A DNA stretch of 39,753 bases from an uncultured Oscillospiraceae bacterium (GTDB lineage Bacteria; Bacillota; Clostridia; Oscillospirales; Oscillospiraceae): positions 1 to 39,753 of the forward strand of contig CAPGBJ010000054.1 of the NCBI GenBank assembly GCA_948616425.1, read 5' to 3'. Made by a program: the position numbers and the translations under genes. Of the stretch, positions 7,294-16,190 are shown one piece after another (the stretch's first letter is position 1; the number at the start of each line of letters is the position of its first letter). The notes under the pieces were generated by a model. The model made no database searches. It was not told the DNA's origin and saw only the letters and a list, made by a program, of their open reading frames with translations.

Positions 7294-7983
7294 ATGGCCC
7301 TGTATACCATTGGAGATACCCACTTGTCCCTGTCCTCCAACAAACCGATGGATGTGTTTGGGGGAGGCTGGACAGGCTATGTGGACAAACTGCGGGAGGG
7401 GTTTTCCGCGGTAGGACCGGAGGACATGGTGGTGCTGTGCGGCGACCTGTCCTGGGGGATGAGCTTGGAGGAGGCAAAACAGGACTTTGCCTTTTTGGAC
7501 GCTCTGCCAGGAGCGCGCAAACTACTTCTCAAGGGTAACCACGACTACTGGTGGACAACCGCCTCTAAGATGAAGGCGTTTTTTGAGGAGAACGGTTTTT
7601 CCACCCTGGATATTCTCCACAACAACTGCCACTTTTATGGAGAGACCGCTCTGTGCGGTACCCGGGGCTGGTTTTATGAGGAGGACCGGGGGGAACACAG
7701 CGCCAAGGTTTTTCACCGGGAGTTGATTCGTCTAGAGGCCTCTCTGAAGGCCGCGGGGGATGGGGAGAAGCTGTGCTTTCTCCACTACCCCCCTCTATAC
7801 CAGGGCTACTGCTGTCAGGAGATTGTGGACCTGTTGGAACGGTACCATGTGAGCCTGTGCTGCTATGGCCACCTCCATGGGGGAAGTCACCGGCTGGCCG
7901 TGACTGGACAGCGAGGGCATGTGGATTACCGCCTGGTAGCTGCCGACTATGTGGGATTTGTTCCCGTCAAATTGCTGGATTAA
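7294..7983 (+). CDS. Calcineurin-like metallophosphoesterase
   Basis: The 229-residue protein carries the ordered metal-binding motifs of the superfamily: GDTH (7-10), CGDLSWG, KGNHDYWW, FLHYPP and GHLHGG. The family hydrolyses phosphomono- or phosphodiesters with two metal ions; the substrate cannot be read from the sequence. It resembles the stand-alone bacterial COG1768-type phosphohydrolases. ATG 7294 is preceded by GGAGTGA, which overlaps the thrC stop, so the two genes are co-transcribed and probably coupled. No signal peptide is visible, so it is likely cytoplasmic. Confidence 0.88.
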   Translation: MALYTIGDTHLSLSSNKPMDVFGGGWTGYVDKLREGFSAVGPEDMVVLCGDLSWGMSLEEAKQDFAFLDALPGARKLLLKGNHDYWWTTASKMKAFFEENGFSTLDILHNNCHFYGETALCGTRGWFYEEDRGEHSAKVFHRELIRLEASLKAAGDGEKLCFLHYPPLYQGYCCQEIVDLLERYHVSLCCYGHLHGGSHRLAVTGQRGHVDYRLVAADYVGFVPVKLLD

Positions 7984-8130
7984 GATATTCTTGTAGGGCG
8001 GGACCCTTGTCTTATATGTGGAAACGACTGTGTTGGTCCGCCGTACTGAGAGAAAACCCGTCAAAGTGCCTGATTAAAGCGCCCTGAAAAATTAAAATAG
8101 GAAAAAATCAGGGAAATTTCAAAAAAAGAC

Positions 8131-8159
8131 TGTTCAAATGGCCGCATATCTGATAAAAT
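8131..8159 (+). promoter_or_regulatory. Probable promoter of tig
   Basis: TGTTCA (8131-8136) and TAAAAT (8154-8159) have 17-base spacing within an A/T-rich stretch of the 246-base gap before tig. The -35 is weak. A GC-rich leader follows. Confidence 0.45.
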
Positions 8160-8229
8160 ATCGTGGCGAAAGTAAAAAGGCCCCTCAGCCGGCCGTTCCG
8201 GGGTGGGACCGACAGGAGGAAATGGACAA

Positions 8230-9594
8230 ATGAAGGTCACCAGTGTTGAGAAGAAAGAGAAGAGTACCGTTGAGCTCACCATCCAGGTGGAGGCTGACGC
8301 GTTTGAGGCAGCTATCCAGAAGGTCTATCTGAAGAATCGGGGCAAGATCAACGTGCCCGGGTTCCGCAAGGGCAAGGCGCCCCGGAAGATTATCGAGGGT
8401 ATGTATGGTGCCAGCGTATTCTATGAGGATGCCATTCATGACGCCTACCCGGCCGCCTATGAGCAGGCTGTGAAGGAACAGGGGCTGGACGATGTGGGCT
8501 ACCCCAAGATGGAGATTGTAGAGGTGGGTAAGGAGGGCTTTACCTTTAAGGCGCTGGTCTCCGTGCGCCCCGAGGCTAAACTGGGCGAGTACTTAGGGAT
8601 TACTGCCCCTAAGGAGGAGCCCAAGGTCACCGAGAAGGATATTGACGAGGAACTTAAACCCTATATCGACCGGGCTACCCGTCTGGTGAGCGTGAAGCGC
8701 AAGGCCAAGAAGGGGGACACCGCTGTCATCGACTTCGAGGGCTTTGATAACGGCACGCCTTTTGAAGGCGGCAAGGGGGAAAATTATGATCTGAAGCTGG
8801 GGGCCGGCATGTTTGTCCCTGGTTTTGAAGAGCAGGTCATCGGCATGAAGGCTGGGGAGGAGAAGGACATTGATATCACCTTCCCCGAGGACTACCACGC
8901 TGATCTGGCCGGTAAGGCGGTGGTTTTCCATGTGAAGGTCAACGAGGTGAAGGAGTCTCAGGCCCCCGAAGTGGACGACGAGTTTGCCAAAGATGTGTCT
9001 GAGTTCGAGACCTTGGCGGATTTCCGCAAGGACCTGGGCGACAAGCTACTGGAGCGGAAGAAGGCACAGGCCCAGAACGATTTTGAGAGTGCCGTTATAG
9101 AACAGCTGGTGGAGGGGATGGAGTGTGAGATCCCCGACGGTATGGTAGAGGTCCAGTTGGACCGGCTGATGGACGATTACGCCATGAGGCTGCAGAGCCA
9201 GGGAATCCGGGTGGAAGACTATATGTCTATGATGGGCATGACCCCTGAGATGATGCGTGCCTCTGCGCGCCCTGCGGCCCTGAAGCAGGTACAGACTGAA
9301 TTGGCGCTTACCGCTGTGGTAAAGGCGGAGAACATTGAGGTCTCTGAAGAGGAGTATGAGGCGGAGATTGCCAAACTGGCTGAGCAGTACAATATGCCCG
9401 CTGAGCAGGTAAAGGCTGTGATTCCCGCAGATAGCTTGAAGAGTGACTTGTCCTTGCGGAAAGCCAGTGAGCTGGTACTGTCTCAGGCCAAGGCCGGAAA
9501 GGCGAAGAAGGCCGCGAAGAAAGAGGAGAAGGACGACGAGAAGCCCAAGCGCAGCCGGGCCAAGAAGAAGACGGAAGAGCCCGCCGAGGAGTAA
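8230..9594 (+). CDS. tig: Trigger factor (ribosome-associated chaperone, PPIase)
   Basis: Trigger factor binds at the ribosomal exit tunnel and helps fold nascent chains. The 454 residues show the ribosome-binding signature GFRKGKAP (44-51), an FKBP-type prolyl isomerase domain (about 160-243, with YDLKLGAGMFVPGFE), and the helical C-terminal chaperone domain. A Lys/Glu-rich tail (from about 418) extends the C-terminus. I placed the start at ATG 8230 (MKVTSVEKKEKS) because AGGAGG lies at 8214-8219; an in-frame upstream start at 8203 precedes this site. It opens the tig-clpP-clpX-lon block typical of bacteria. Confidence 0.96.
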   Translation: MKVTSVEKKEKSTVELTIQVEADAFEAAIQKVYLKNRGKINVPGFRKGKAPRKIIEGMYGASVFYEDAIHDAYPAAYEQAVKEQGLDDVGYPKMEIVEVGKEGFTFKALVSVRPEAKLGEYLGITAPKEEPKVTEKDIDEELKPYIDRATRLVSVKRKAKKGDTAVIDFEGFDNGTPFEGGKGENYDLKLGAGMFVPGFEEQVIGMKAGEEKDIDITFPEDYHADLAGKAVVFHVKVNEVKESQAPEVDDEFAKDVSEFETLADFRKDLGDKLLERKKAQAQNDFESAVIEQLVEGMECEIPDGMVEVQLDRLMDDYAMRLQSQGIRVEDYMSMMGMTPEMMRASARPAALKQVQTELALTAVVKAENIEVSEEEYEAEIAKLAEQYNMPAEQVKAVIPADSLKSDLSLRKASELVLSQAKAGKAKKAAKKEEKDDEKPKRSRAKKKTEEPAEE

Positions 9595-9602
9595 ATGACC
9601 AC

Positions 9603-9635
9603 ACGTCCCGGGGCGGTTTTCGCTGCCCCGGGCGT
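9603..9635. terminator. GC-rich hairpin after tig
   Basis: CCCGGGGC 9607-9614 pairs with GCCCCGGG 9625-9632, extended by ACG 9603-9605 with CGT 9633-9635. It is a strong stem but is followed by AAGAAT, not a T-run, so termination is uncertain. Confidence 0.45.
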
Positions 9636-9727
9636 AAGAATATCCAAAGGAATGAATTTCTGATGGGATGGGTATACTCTGGTATCCCAAAAAGTGGGTA
9701 TTCTATTTAGAATAAAGGAGTGCAATT

Positions 9728-10309
9728 ATGAGTTTGGTTCCCTATGTAGTAGAGCAGACAAACCGAGGTGAGCGGTCTTATGACATTTTTTCCCGCCTGC
9801 TCAATGATCGTATTGTCATGCTGTCTGAGGAGGTCAACGACACCACTGCTTCTCTGATCGTGGCTCAGCTGCTGTATTTGGAGGCCCAAGACCCGGACAA
9901 GGACATTCAATTTTATATCAACAGCCCAGGCGGTTCCGTCACCGCGGGTATGGCCATCTACGACACGATGCAGTACATCAAGTGCGATGTGTCTACCATC
10001 TGCATTGGTATGGCCGCCTCCATGGGGGCGTTCCTGCTGTCCTCCGGCGCGAAGGGCAAGCGTCTGGCCCTGCCCAACGCAGAGATTATGATTCATCAGC
10101 CCTCCGCAGGGACTCAAGGTCAGATCACAGATATGGCGATCCATCTGCGTCGGCTGGAGATTATCAAGACCCGAATGAACCGCATTTTGTCGGAAAACAC
10201 TGGCAAGCCGATTGAGGTGGTCACCGCTGATTGTGAGCGGGACAATTTTATGACCGCTCAGGAAGCTATGGAGTACGGCCTGGTGGACAAGGTGCTGGAT
10301 AAGCGTTAA
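9728..10309 (+). CDS. clpP: ATP-dependent Clp protease proteolytic subunit
   Basis: ClpP forms the tetradecameric serine-protease chamber that partners with ClpX or ClpC. The 193-residue length is standard. The catalytic triad is visible: S98 in GMAASMG, H123 in MIHQP and D172 in CERDNFM. The N-terminus LVPYVVEQTNRGERSYDIFS is typical. ATG 9728 is preceded by AAAGGAG (9714-9720). The 133-base gap after tig has a good -10 (TATACT at 9673-9678) but only a weak -35, and I see no CtsR operator. clpX follows after 48 bases. Confidence 0.97.
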   Translation: MSLVPYVVEQTNRGERSYDIFSRLLNDRIVMLSEEVNDTTASLIVAQLLYLEAQDPDKDIQFYINSPGGSVTAGMAIYDTMQYIKCDVSTICIGMAASMGAFLLSSGAKGKRLALPNAEIMIHQPSAGTQGQITDMAIHLRRLEIIKTRMNRILSENTGKPIEVVTADCERDNFMTAQEAMEYGLVDKVLDKR

Positions 10310-10357
10310 TTACCAGGGCAGGCAGTATCCGCCTGGCCCATGAATGAGGTGTTTCCA

Positions 10358-11680
10358 ATGGCAAACAACGACGAGAAACGGGTGCGCTGCTCCTTCTGCG
10401 GCAAGCACCAGGACCAAGTGAAGCGGATGATCGCCGGCCCTGGCGTCTATATCTGCAATGAGTGTGTCAGCCTGTGCATGGAGGCGATGGGGGCGGAGTC
10501 CCTGCTGTTGGAGGAGGACGAACAGTTTTTGGGAGAAATTCCCGATGCGATCCCAACTCCGAAGGAGATTCACGCCGTGCTGGACCAATATATCATCGGT
10601 CAGGAGAAGGCTAAGGTGGCCCTGTCCGTGGCGGTATATAACCACTACAAACGCATCTATTTCGGCGGTGCGGAGGACGTAGAACTGCAAAAGAGCAATA
10701 TCCTTCTCATGGGTCCCACTGGCTGCGGAAAGACGCTCTTTGCCCAAACCTTGGCCCGCGTGCTGAAGGTACCTTTCGCCATCGCCGACGCCACCACCCT
10801 CACCGAGGCCGGCTATGTGGGCGACGATGTAGAGAATATCTTGCTACGCCTGGTTCAGGCGGCTGACTACGATATTGAGTTGGCCGAGCGCGGTATTATC
10901 TATATTGATGAGATGGATAAGATTGCCCGGAAGAGCGAGAATACCTCCATCACCCGGGATGTGTCCGGCGAGGGAGTGCAGCAGGCCCTGTTGAAAATTC
11001 TGGAAGGCACTGTGGCCAATGTGCCTCCACAGGGTGGGCGGAAACATCCCCATCAGGAATTCATTCAGATCGATACCCACAATATTCTCTTTATTTGCGG
11101 CGGCGCCTTCGACGGTATTGATAAAATCATTGAGCACCGCCTGGACAAGCGTTCGCTTGGTTTTGGCGCGGAGATCAAGAGCAAGAAGGAACGCAATGTA
11201 GGGGAGTTGATGAGTGAGATTCAGCCCCAGGATCTGCTGAAGTACGGCATTATTCCTGAGCTGGTGGGCCGCCTGCCGGTGGTCACCACGTTGGAATCCC
11301 TGGACCGGAGCCAGATGGTGCGTATCCTGACAGAGCCCAAGAACGCTCTGGTCAAGCAGTACAAAGTTCTGCTGGACTACGATCAGGTAGAACTGGACTT
11401 CACGTATGAGGCGCTGGAGGCGGTGGCTGACCGGGCGGTGGCTCGGGAAATTGGCGCCCGAGGTCTGCGTGCCATTCTGGAGGAAGTCATGAACCAAATT
11501 ATGTATGACATCCCCTCTGACCCCACGATTGTTCGGGTGACCATTACAGAGGACTGTGTCAAGGATGGGGCGAAACCTGATCTGACTCGGGACCCGGACC
11601 GCATCCAGCGGCCTAAATTGGGTAAGGCTACCCTTCAGGTGGAGCGGTCCGGCCGCCGCGGCCACGGCCGCGCGGGCTGA
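10358..11680 (+). CDS. clpX: ATP-dependent Clp protease ATP-binding subunit ClpX
   Basis: ClpX is the AAA+ unfoldase that feeds ClpP. The 440 residues start with a C4 zinc-binding domain (C11, C14, C33, C36). Then come Walker A GPTGCGKT (119-126), Walker B IIYIDE (180-185), and the ClpP-docking loop, here SLGFGA in place of the common IGF. The C-terminus has a basic extension (RSGRRGHGRAG). I chose ATG 10358 because GAGGTG (10346-10351) lies 6 bases upstream; the ATG at 10340 would add six residues but lacks a ribosome binding site. Confidence 0.96.
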   Translation: MANNDEKRVRCSFCGKHQDQVKRMIAGPGVYICNECVSLCMEAMGAESLLLEEDEQFLGEIPDAIPTPKEIHAVLDQYIIGQEKAKVALSVAVYNHYKRIYFGGAEDVELQKSNILLMGPTGCGKTLFAQTLARVLKVPFAIADATTLTEAGYVGDDVENILLRLVQAADYDIELAERGIIYIDEMDKIARKSENTSITRDVSGEGVQQALLKILEGTVANVPPQGGRKHPHQEFIQIDTHNILFICGGAFDGIDKIIEHRLDKRSLGFGAEIKSKKERNVGELMSEIQPQDLLKYGIIPELVGRLPVVTTLESLDRSQMVRILTEPKNALVKQYKVLLDYDQVELDFTYEALEAVADRAVAREIGARGLRAILEEVMNQIMYDIPSDPTIVRVTITEDCVKDGAKPDLTRDPDRIQRPKLGKATLQVERSGRRGHGRAG

Positions 11681-11698
11681 CATAGCAACGACTAAAAT

Positions 11699-11740
11699 CA
11701 GACGCTCCGCGGTGCCCCACAGCGGGGCGCGGGGCGTCTG
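11699..11740. terminator. GC-rich hairpin between clpX and lon
   Basis: CAGACGC 11699-11705 pairs with GCGTCTG 11734-11740, and inner GCCCC/GGGGC segments can also pair. There is no T-run. A second small hairpin (GGAGA 11753-11757 with TCTCC 11766-11770) follows. Confidence 0.45.
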
Positions 11741-11839
11741 TGCTTGTCGGCTGGAGAGGACAACGTCTCCTCGCCAGAGGGGGCCTTTCGTATAGATTTG
11801 AAATGGGCAAAAAATCTCCCCGAGAGGAAGTGAACGACT

Positions 11840-14275
11840 ATGAGTAAAGAGTGGGATATCCTTCACACCAGCACCATGCCTGTCATTGCTCTGCGGGGGC
11901 TGACAGTATTTCCCAATGTGCTGATTCACTTTGAGATAGCTCGAGATGCCTCTGTTCGGGCGCTGGAAGCGGCCATGACCGCCGGCAGCCCGATATTCCT
12001 GGTGGGCCAAAAGGAGATTGATTTGGAGGAGCCGGGGATGGATGACCTGTACCAGGTGGGCACCATCTCCAATATCCGCCAGATTCTTCGCATGCCTGGG
12101 GACAATGTGCGGGTGATGGTAGAGGGGGCGGCCCGAGGGACTCTTTTACAGCTGCTGCGTACCGAACCTCATTTGGAGGCGGAAGTACGGGAGATTCAGG
12201 TGCCTGCGTCCCCTGCCCAGGGCAGCGCCAAGACGGAGGCATTGATACGGGCTACCTATGAGCTATTTCAGGACTACGCTGAACTCTCGCCCAAGCTGTC
12301 CCCCGACCTGATGATTCATGTGCTGGCCAGCCAGGACCCAGGCCACATTGCAGACTATATTACCCAAAATATTCCTATGCGCAACAGTGATAAACAGCTT
12401 ATTCTAGAGGAACTGCGCCCCACCCGCCGGTTAGAGAAACTCCACCGCCTGCTGGAGCGAGAGGTGGAGATTCTCTCCCTGGATCAGGAGATACAGGAGC
12501 GGGCTCGAGAACAGATGAACGGTCACCAGCGGGAGTACTATCTGCGGGAGCAGATGAAAGCTATCCAGACCGAGCTGGGGGAGGAGGCCGACGAGATTGA
12601 GGAGTACCGGGAAAAGATTGCCCGGGCCAAGCTCCCCGATCCAGTACGGGAAAAGCTGAACAAGGAGCTGGGCCGGCTGACCAAGCAGTCCTACAGCTCC
12701 TCGGAGAGCACTGTTTTGCGCAATTATTTGGACGTCTGTCTGGAACTGCCCTGGGGGAAGAACACAAAAGAAAAGGTGAGCGTCTCCGCTGTTCAGAAGG
12801 TGCTGGACCAGGACCACTTTGGCCTGGATAAAGTGAAGCGCCGGGTATTGGAGTTTGTGGCGGTCCGCCAGCTGGCCCCTGAACTGAAGGGACAGATCAT
12901 CTGTCTGGCGGGCCCGCCAGGGGTGGGCAAGACCTCCATCGCCATGTCTATGGCCCGGGCTATGAACCGGAAACTGGCCCGCATCTCTTTGGGCGGCGTC
13001 AGTGACGAAGCGGAGATCCGAGGCCACCGGAAGACCTATGTGGGGGCTATGCCTGGCCGAATTATCTCCGCCATCAACCAGGCCCAGAGCTGCAATCCGC
13101 TCATCCTGCTGGACGAGATCGACAAACTGGGCCATGACCATCGGGGGGACCCGGCATCCGCCCTGTTGGAGGTGCTGGACGGGGAGCAGAATGCCACGTT
13201 CCGAGACAATTTCCTTGAAATTCCCTTTGACCTGTCCCAGGTCATGTTTATCACCACCGCCAACACCACCGACACCATCCCCCGGCCTCTGCTGGACCGG
13301 ATGGAGGTAATCGAGCTTTCCAGTTATACCGATGAAGAGAAGGTACAGATTGCCAAAAAGCACTTGCTGCCCAAGGAACTGAAGCGCCATGGCCTGTCCA
13401 AGGCGCAGCTCAAGGTATCAGATGGAGCTCTGCGGGAGATTATTGCCGCCTATACCCGGGAGTCAGGGGTTCGTGTGCTGGAACGCCGCCTGGCTGCCAT
13501 CTGCCGTAAGGCGGCCATGAAAGTGGTGTCAGACGGGGATAAGGCCGTCCGTGTCACCGACAAGGACCTGGAGGAGTACTTGGGCGTGCCAAAGTACCAT
13601 CCCGAGCGACAGGCCCTGGAGGAGCGGGTTGGTGTAGTCAACGGTCTGGCCTGGACTTCTGTAGGGGGCGAATTGCTAGAGGTAGAGGTGAACGTAATCC
13701 CCGGATCTGGCAAGGTGGAACTCACCGGCAATCTGGGGGATGTGATGAAGGAGTCAGCCCACGCCGCGCTCAGTTTTATTCGCAGCCAGGCCGACCGGCT
13801 GGACCTCCCCGCCGATTTCTATAAGGAGAGGGATCTCCATGTCCACTTCCCTGAGGGGGCGGTGCCCAAGGATGGCCCCTCAGCCGGCATCGCGATCACC
13901 ACTGCTATGGTTTCCGCTCTCACCGGGGTCTCGGTGCGCCGGGGGATCGCCATGACTGGAGAGGTCACCCTCCGGGGCCGGGTGCTGCCCATCGGCGGCC
14001 TGAAGGAGAAGACCATGGCCGCCTTCCGAAACGGCATTAAAACGGTCATCATTCCCGCCGAAAACGCCAAAGATCTGGAGGAAATTGACCAGACGGTGAG
14101 AAAAGCCCTCCAGTTTATCCTGGTGGAACGGGCAGACCAGGTGCTGTCCCACGCCCTGAATCGTCCGATGGAGGGGCAGCCGGCCCGCAGGCGAGGCCGG
14201 GCCCCAAAGAACGAGGTACTGCCTGATCTGCCGCCCGCGCCTATGGGGGAGGGCGGCCCCCGTATGAGCCAGTAA
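11840..14275 (+). CDS. lon: Endopeptidase Lon (LonA)
   Basis: Lon is a cytoplasmic AAA+ serine protease that degrades damaged and short-lived regulatory proteins. The 811 residues contain the N-terminal substrate-binding domain (about 10-205), a coiled helical linker, Walker A GPPGVGKT (358-365), Walker B LILLDEID (421-428), and the protease domain with the Ser-Lys dyad S681 (PKDGPSAG) and K724 (GGLKEK). The spacing between the dyad residues matches the E. coli enzyme. Two membrane-anchor helices are absent, so this is LonA, not LonB. ATG 11840 follows GAGGAAGTG. engB lies 66 bases downstream, as in B. subtilis. Confidence 0.97.
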   Translation: MSKEWDILHTSTMPVIALRGLTVFPNVLIHFEIARDASVRALEAAMTAGSPIFLVGQKEIDLEEPGMDDLYQVGTISNIRQILRMPGDNVRVMVEGAARGTLLQLLRTEPHLEAEVREIQVPASPAQGSAKTEALIRATYELFQDYAELSPKLSPDLMIHVLASQDPGHIADYITQNIPMRNSDKQLILEELRPTRRLEKLHRLLEREVEILSLDQEIQERAREQMNGHQREYYLREQMKAIQTELGEEADEIEEYREKIARAKLPDPVREKLNKELGRLTKQSYSSSESTVLRNYLDVCLELPWGKNTKEKVSVSAVQKVLDQDHFGLDKVKRRVLEFVAVRQLAPELKGQIICLAGPPGVGKTSIAMSMARAMNRKLARISLGGVSDEAEIRGHRKTYVGAMPGRIISAINQAQSCNPLILLDEIDKLGHDHRGDPASALLEVLDGEQNATFRDNFLEIPFDLSQVMFITTANTTDTIPRPLLDRMEVIELSSYTDEEKVQIAKKHLLPKELKRHGLSKAQLKVSDGALREIIAAYTRESGVRVLERRLAAICRKAAMKVVSDGDKAVRVTDKDLEEYLGVPKYHPERQALEERVGVVNGLAWTSVGGELLEVEVNVIPGSGKVELTGNLGDVMKESAHAALSFIRSQADRLDLPADFYKERDLHVHFPEGAVPKDGPSAGIAITTAMVSALTGVSVRRGIAMTGEVTLRGRVLPIGGLKEKTMAAFRNGIKTVIIPAENAKDLEEIDQTVRKALQFILVERADQVLSHALNRPMEGQPARRRGRAPKNEVLPDLPPAPMGEGGPRMSQ

Positions 14276-14341
14276 GGTGCCCTTGATGGCTTTAGGATAT
14301 TGCCCGGTGTTGGAGTACCATGCCTGACTGGAGGTTTAAAA

Positions 14342-14935
14342 ATGGCTGTTAATTTGCAGAAGGCGGAGTTTGTACTGTCTGCTGTCTCTCCCAAAAACTT
14401 CATTCAGGACGGCAGGCCCCAGGTGGCCTTTGCCGGACGGTCCAATGTGGGCAAGTCGTCAGTGATCAATCGGCTGCTCAACCGGAAGAACTTTGCTCGG
14501 GTGGGGGCTGCGCCTGGAAAGACTGTCCATGTGAACTACTTTAACATTGACGGGGCGTTCTACCTGGTAGATCTGCCGGGCTACGGCTACGCCAAGGTGT
14601 CCAAAGGGGAGCGGGACCGATGGGGCAGACTGATGGAAGACTACTTTGCCCGGCCAGACCTGCTTACCCTGGGGGTGATGATCGTGGACGCCCGCCATAG
14701 GCCTTCCGCCGACGACTGCACCATGTTTCAGTGGTTTCGGGAGACAGGCTGCCCCCTCATCATTGTGGCCAACAAGCTGGATAAGCTGAAAAAAAGCGAG
14801 ATAGAAGGCAACCTCCAGTGCATCCAGGAGACCCTGGGACTGGGGGGGGAGGACATCCTAATCCCGTTCTCTGCCGAGAAGGGCACCGGCCGGGAGGAGT
14901 TGTTGTCGGCCATTTTTGCCGGGATAGAAAAGTGA
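14342..14935 (+). CDS. engB: Ribosome biogenesis GTP-binding protein EngB/YsxC
   Basis: A small GTPase required for 50S subunit assembly. The 197-residue protein has G1 GRSNVGKSS, G3 DLPGYGYA and G4 NKLDK; the SAVSPKNF N-terminus is typical. ATG 14342 was chosen because GGAGG sits at 14330-14334; an upstream in-frame ATG at 14300 would add 14 unconserved residues and precede that site. A hairpin terminator follows about 100 bases downstream, ending the lon-engB unit. Confidence 0.95.
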   Translation: MAVNLQKAEFVLSAVSPKNFIQDGRPQVAFAGRSNVGKSSVINRLLNRKNFARVGAAPGKTVHVNYFNIDGAFYLVDLPGYGYAKVSKGERDRWGRLMEDYFARPDLLTLGVMIVDARHRPSADDCTMFQWFRETGCPLIIVANKLDKLKKSEIEGNLQCIQETLGLGGEDILIPFSAEKGTGREELLSAIFAGIEK

Positions 14936-15033
14936 CTGGCATACCTTTGACAGGGAGACAGAGAGCTGGATTGTGTATGAGAGGAGGCCGCGGGAAAAGC
15001 GGTCGGTCCTTGGGGGAAAAAATTATTTTGAGA

Positions 15034-15069
15034 GACAACCGTCACCGTGCAAGGTGGCGGTTGTCCCTT
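15034..15069 (+). terminator. Hairpin terminator after engB
   Basis: A 13-bp stem (15034-15046 with 15053-15065, one G-T pair) closes the loop GTGCAA and is followed by CCTTT. It separates engB from the scpA promoter. Confidence 0.65.
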
Positions 15070-15109
15070 TCAAGATGTTTTGAAAAACATAGGTTCTTTC
15101 GAATTTAAC

Positions 15110-15138
15110 TTGTCTTTTCCTGGACAGACTGTTATAAT
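15110..15138 (+). promoter_or_regulatory. Sigma-A-type promoter of scpA
   Basis: TTGTCT (15110-15115) and a perfect TATAAT (15133-15138) have a 17-base spacer. It shows that in-frame codons upstream of about 15145 are not translated as part of scpA. Confidence 0.85.
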
Positions 15139-15175
15139 AACAGAAAAGATAAACCTAAAATGGGGAGGTGGGCCC

Positions 15176-15970
15176 TTGGAGGCACCCATTTACCATCTGG
15201 AAGGGGTGGTGAAGGCAAAAGAGGAGAATATGGAGGACTTTGTGGGGCCCCTGGACCTGATTCTCCACCTGCTGAGTAAGAATAAGCTGGAGATTAAAGA
15301 CATTCAGATCTCCCTCATCCTGGATCAGTACATGGAGTGGATGAATAAGCGGAAGGAACTAGACCTGGAGGTGGCCAGCGACTTTGTGACGATGGCGTCC
15401 CACTTGGTATATATCAAGACCCGGATGCTGCTGTCCATCCATGATGAGGAGGCTATGAGCGAGATGGAACAGCTTATCGCCACCTTGGAGGCCCATCAGC
15501 GAAACGAGAACTATCTGAAGATCAAAGCGGTGCTCCCCGCCCTGGACAGCCGCTACCAGGTGGGCCGGGACTACCTGGTCAAAGTACCCGAGGCGGTCCA
15601 GCCCAATAAAGTATACCGCTATGTCCATGACAGGGGGGATCTGCTCCGGGCCATGACGGCGGTGCTGGGCCGGCTGGATAACAAGCTGCCCCCGCCAGTG
15701 TCCGCTTTCCAGGGCATCGTGGGCCGGGAGCCCTACCCCGTAGCCGACAAGGCGGGGGAGATTATCAAACGGCTGATTGCCTTAGGCGTCACCCGCTTTC
15801 GTGCCCTATTTAAGGGAAGCCGCAGCCGGTCAGAAGTGGTAGCTACCTTTCTGGCGGTGCTGGAGCTGTGCAAGGCCCGCCGCCTGTTGCTGGCAGGTAC
15901 TGAGTCAGACTGCACGGTCACCTGCACCCAGGAGGAGGGGGCGGTGGAGTTTACATCGGAGAATGATTAG
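15176..15970 (+). CDS. scpA: Segregation and condensation protein A
   Basis: ScpA is the kleisin subunit of the SMC-ScpAB condensin that organises and segregates the chromosome. The protein of about 264 residues has the kleisin N-terminus (NMEDFVGPLDLILHLLSKNK) and a winged-helix C-terminus (VVATFLAVLELCKARRL). The start is most likely TTG 15176: GGGAGGTG (15163-15170) lies 5 bases upstream and the promoter ends at 15138, which excludes the longer in-frame extension from 15047. Unusually, scpB does not follow directly but lies 220 bases downstream. Confidence 0.92.
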   Translation: MEAPIYHLEGVVKAKEENMEDFVGPLDLILHLLSKNKLEIKDIQISLILDQYMEWMNKRKELDLEVASDFVTMASHLVYIKTRMLLSIHDEEAMSEMEQLIATLEAHQRNENYLKIKAVLPALDSRYQVGRDYLVKVPEAVQPNKVYRYVHDRGDLLRAMTAVLGRLDNKLPPPVSAFQGIVGREPYPVADKAGEIIKRLIALGVTRFRALFKGSRSRSEVVATFLAVLELCKARRLLLAGTESDCTVTCTQEEGAVEFTSEND

Positions 15971-16190
15971 GTGTGGATGGCCTGGGGCCGTCTATGGGCA
16001 GATGGTATCCGTTCCTAACAACAGGGGTGCGCAGTATAGTCCCCTTTTGCCTTTAAACACTGGCAAAACACCTGCGATTAGCCATACTATCAAGGATACG
16101 ATAGATTTCAATAATACCATCTAGGTAATAAGGGATACATATCGTGATACATCCACACTGAGCAGAGAATCAGGAAGGAGGTACCCCCAA
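15971..16190. other. A/T-rich 220-base gap between scpA and scpB with inverted repeats
   Basis: No gene was recognised. TTTTGCC 16045-16051 pairs with GGCAAAA 16062-16068, flanked by CGCAG 16030-16034 and CTGCG 16072-16076. AGATGGTAT 16000-16008 is the inverse of ATACCATCT 16114-16122. GGATAC occurs twice (16094-16099 and 16133-16138). The composition is more A/T-rich than neighbouring genes. It could be a regulatory region or the remnant of a small inserted element. Confidence 0.4.

Noticed and set aside
9633..9727. CtsR or CIRCE operator upstream of clpP
   Set aside because: No GGTCAAA heptad repeat and no CIRCE inverted repeat could be found; only unrelated short palindromes.
10844..12010. 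Minus-strand open frame (388 codons) across clpX and the start of lon
   Set aside because: It spans two unmistakable + strand genes and their intergenic hairpin; the product has no recognisable domain.
12431..13390. Minus-strand open frame (319 codons) opposite lon
   Set aside because: Antisense of the Lon AAA+ domain; a coding shadow.
15047..15175. N-terminal extension of ScpA
   Set aside because: The promoter (-10 at 15133-15138) lies inside it and a ribosome binding site precedes TTG 15176.
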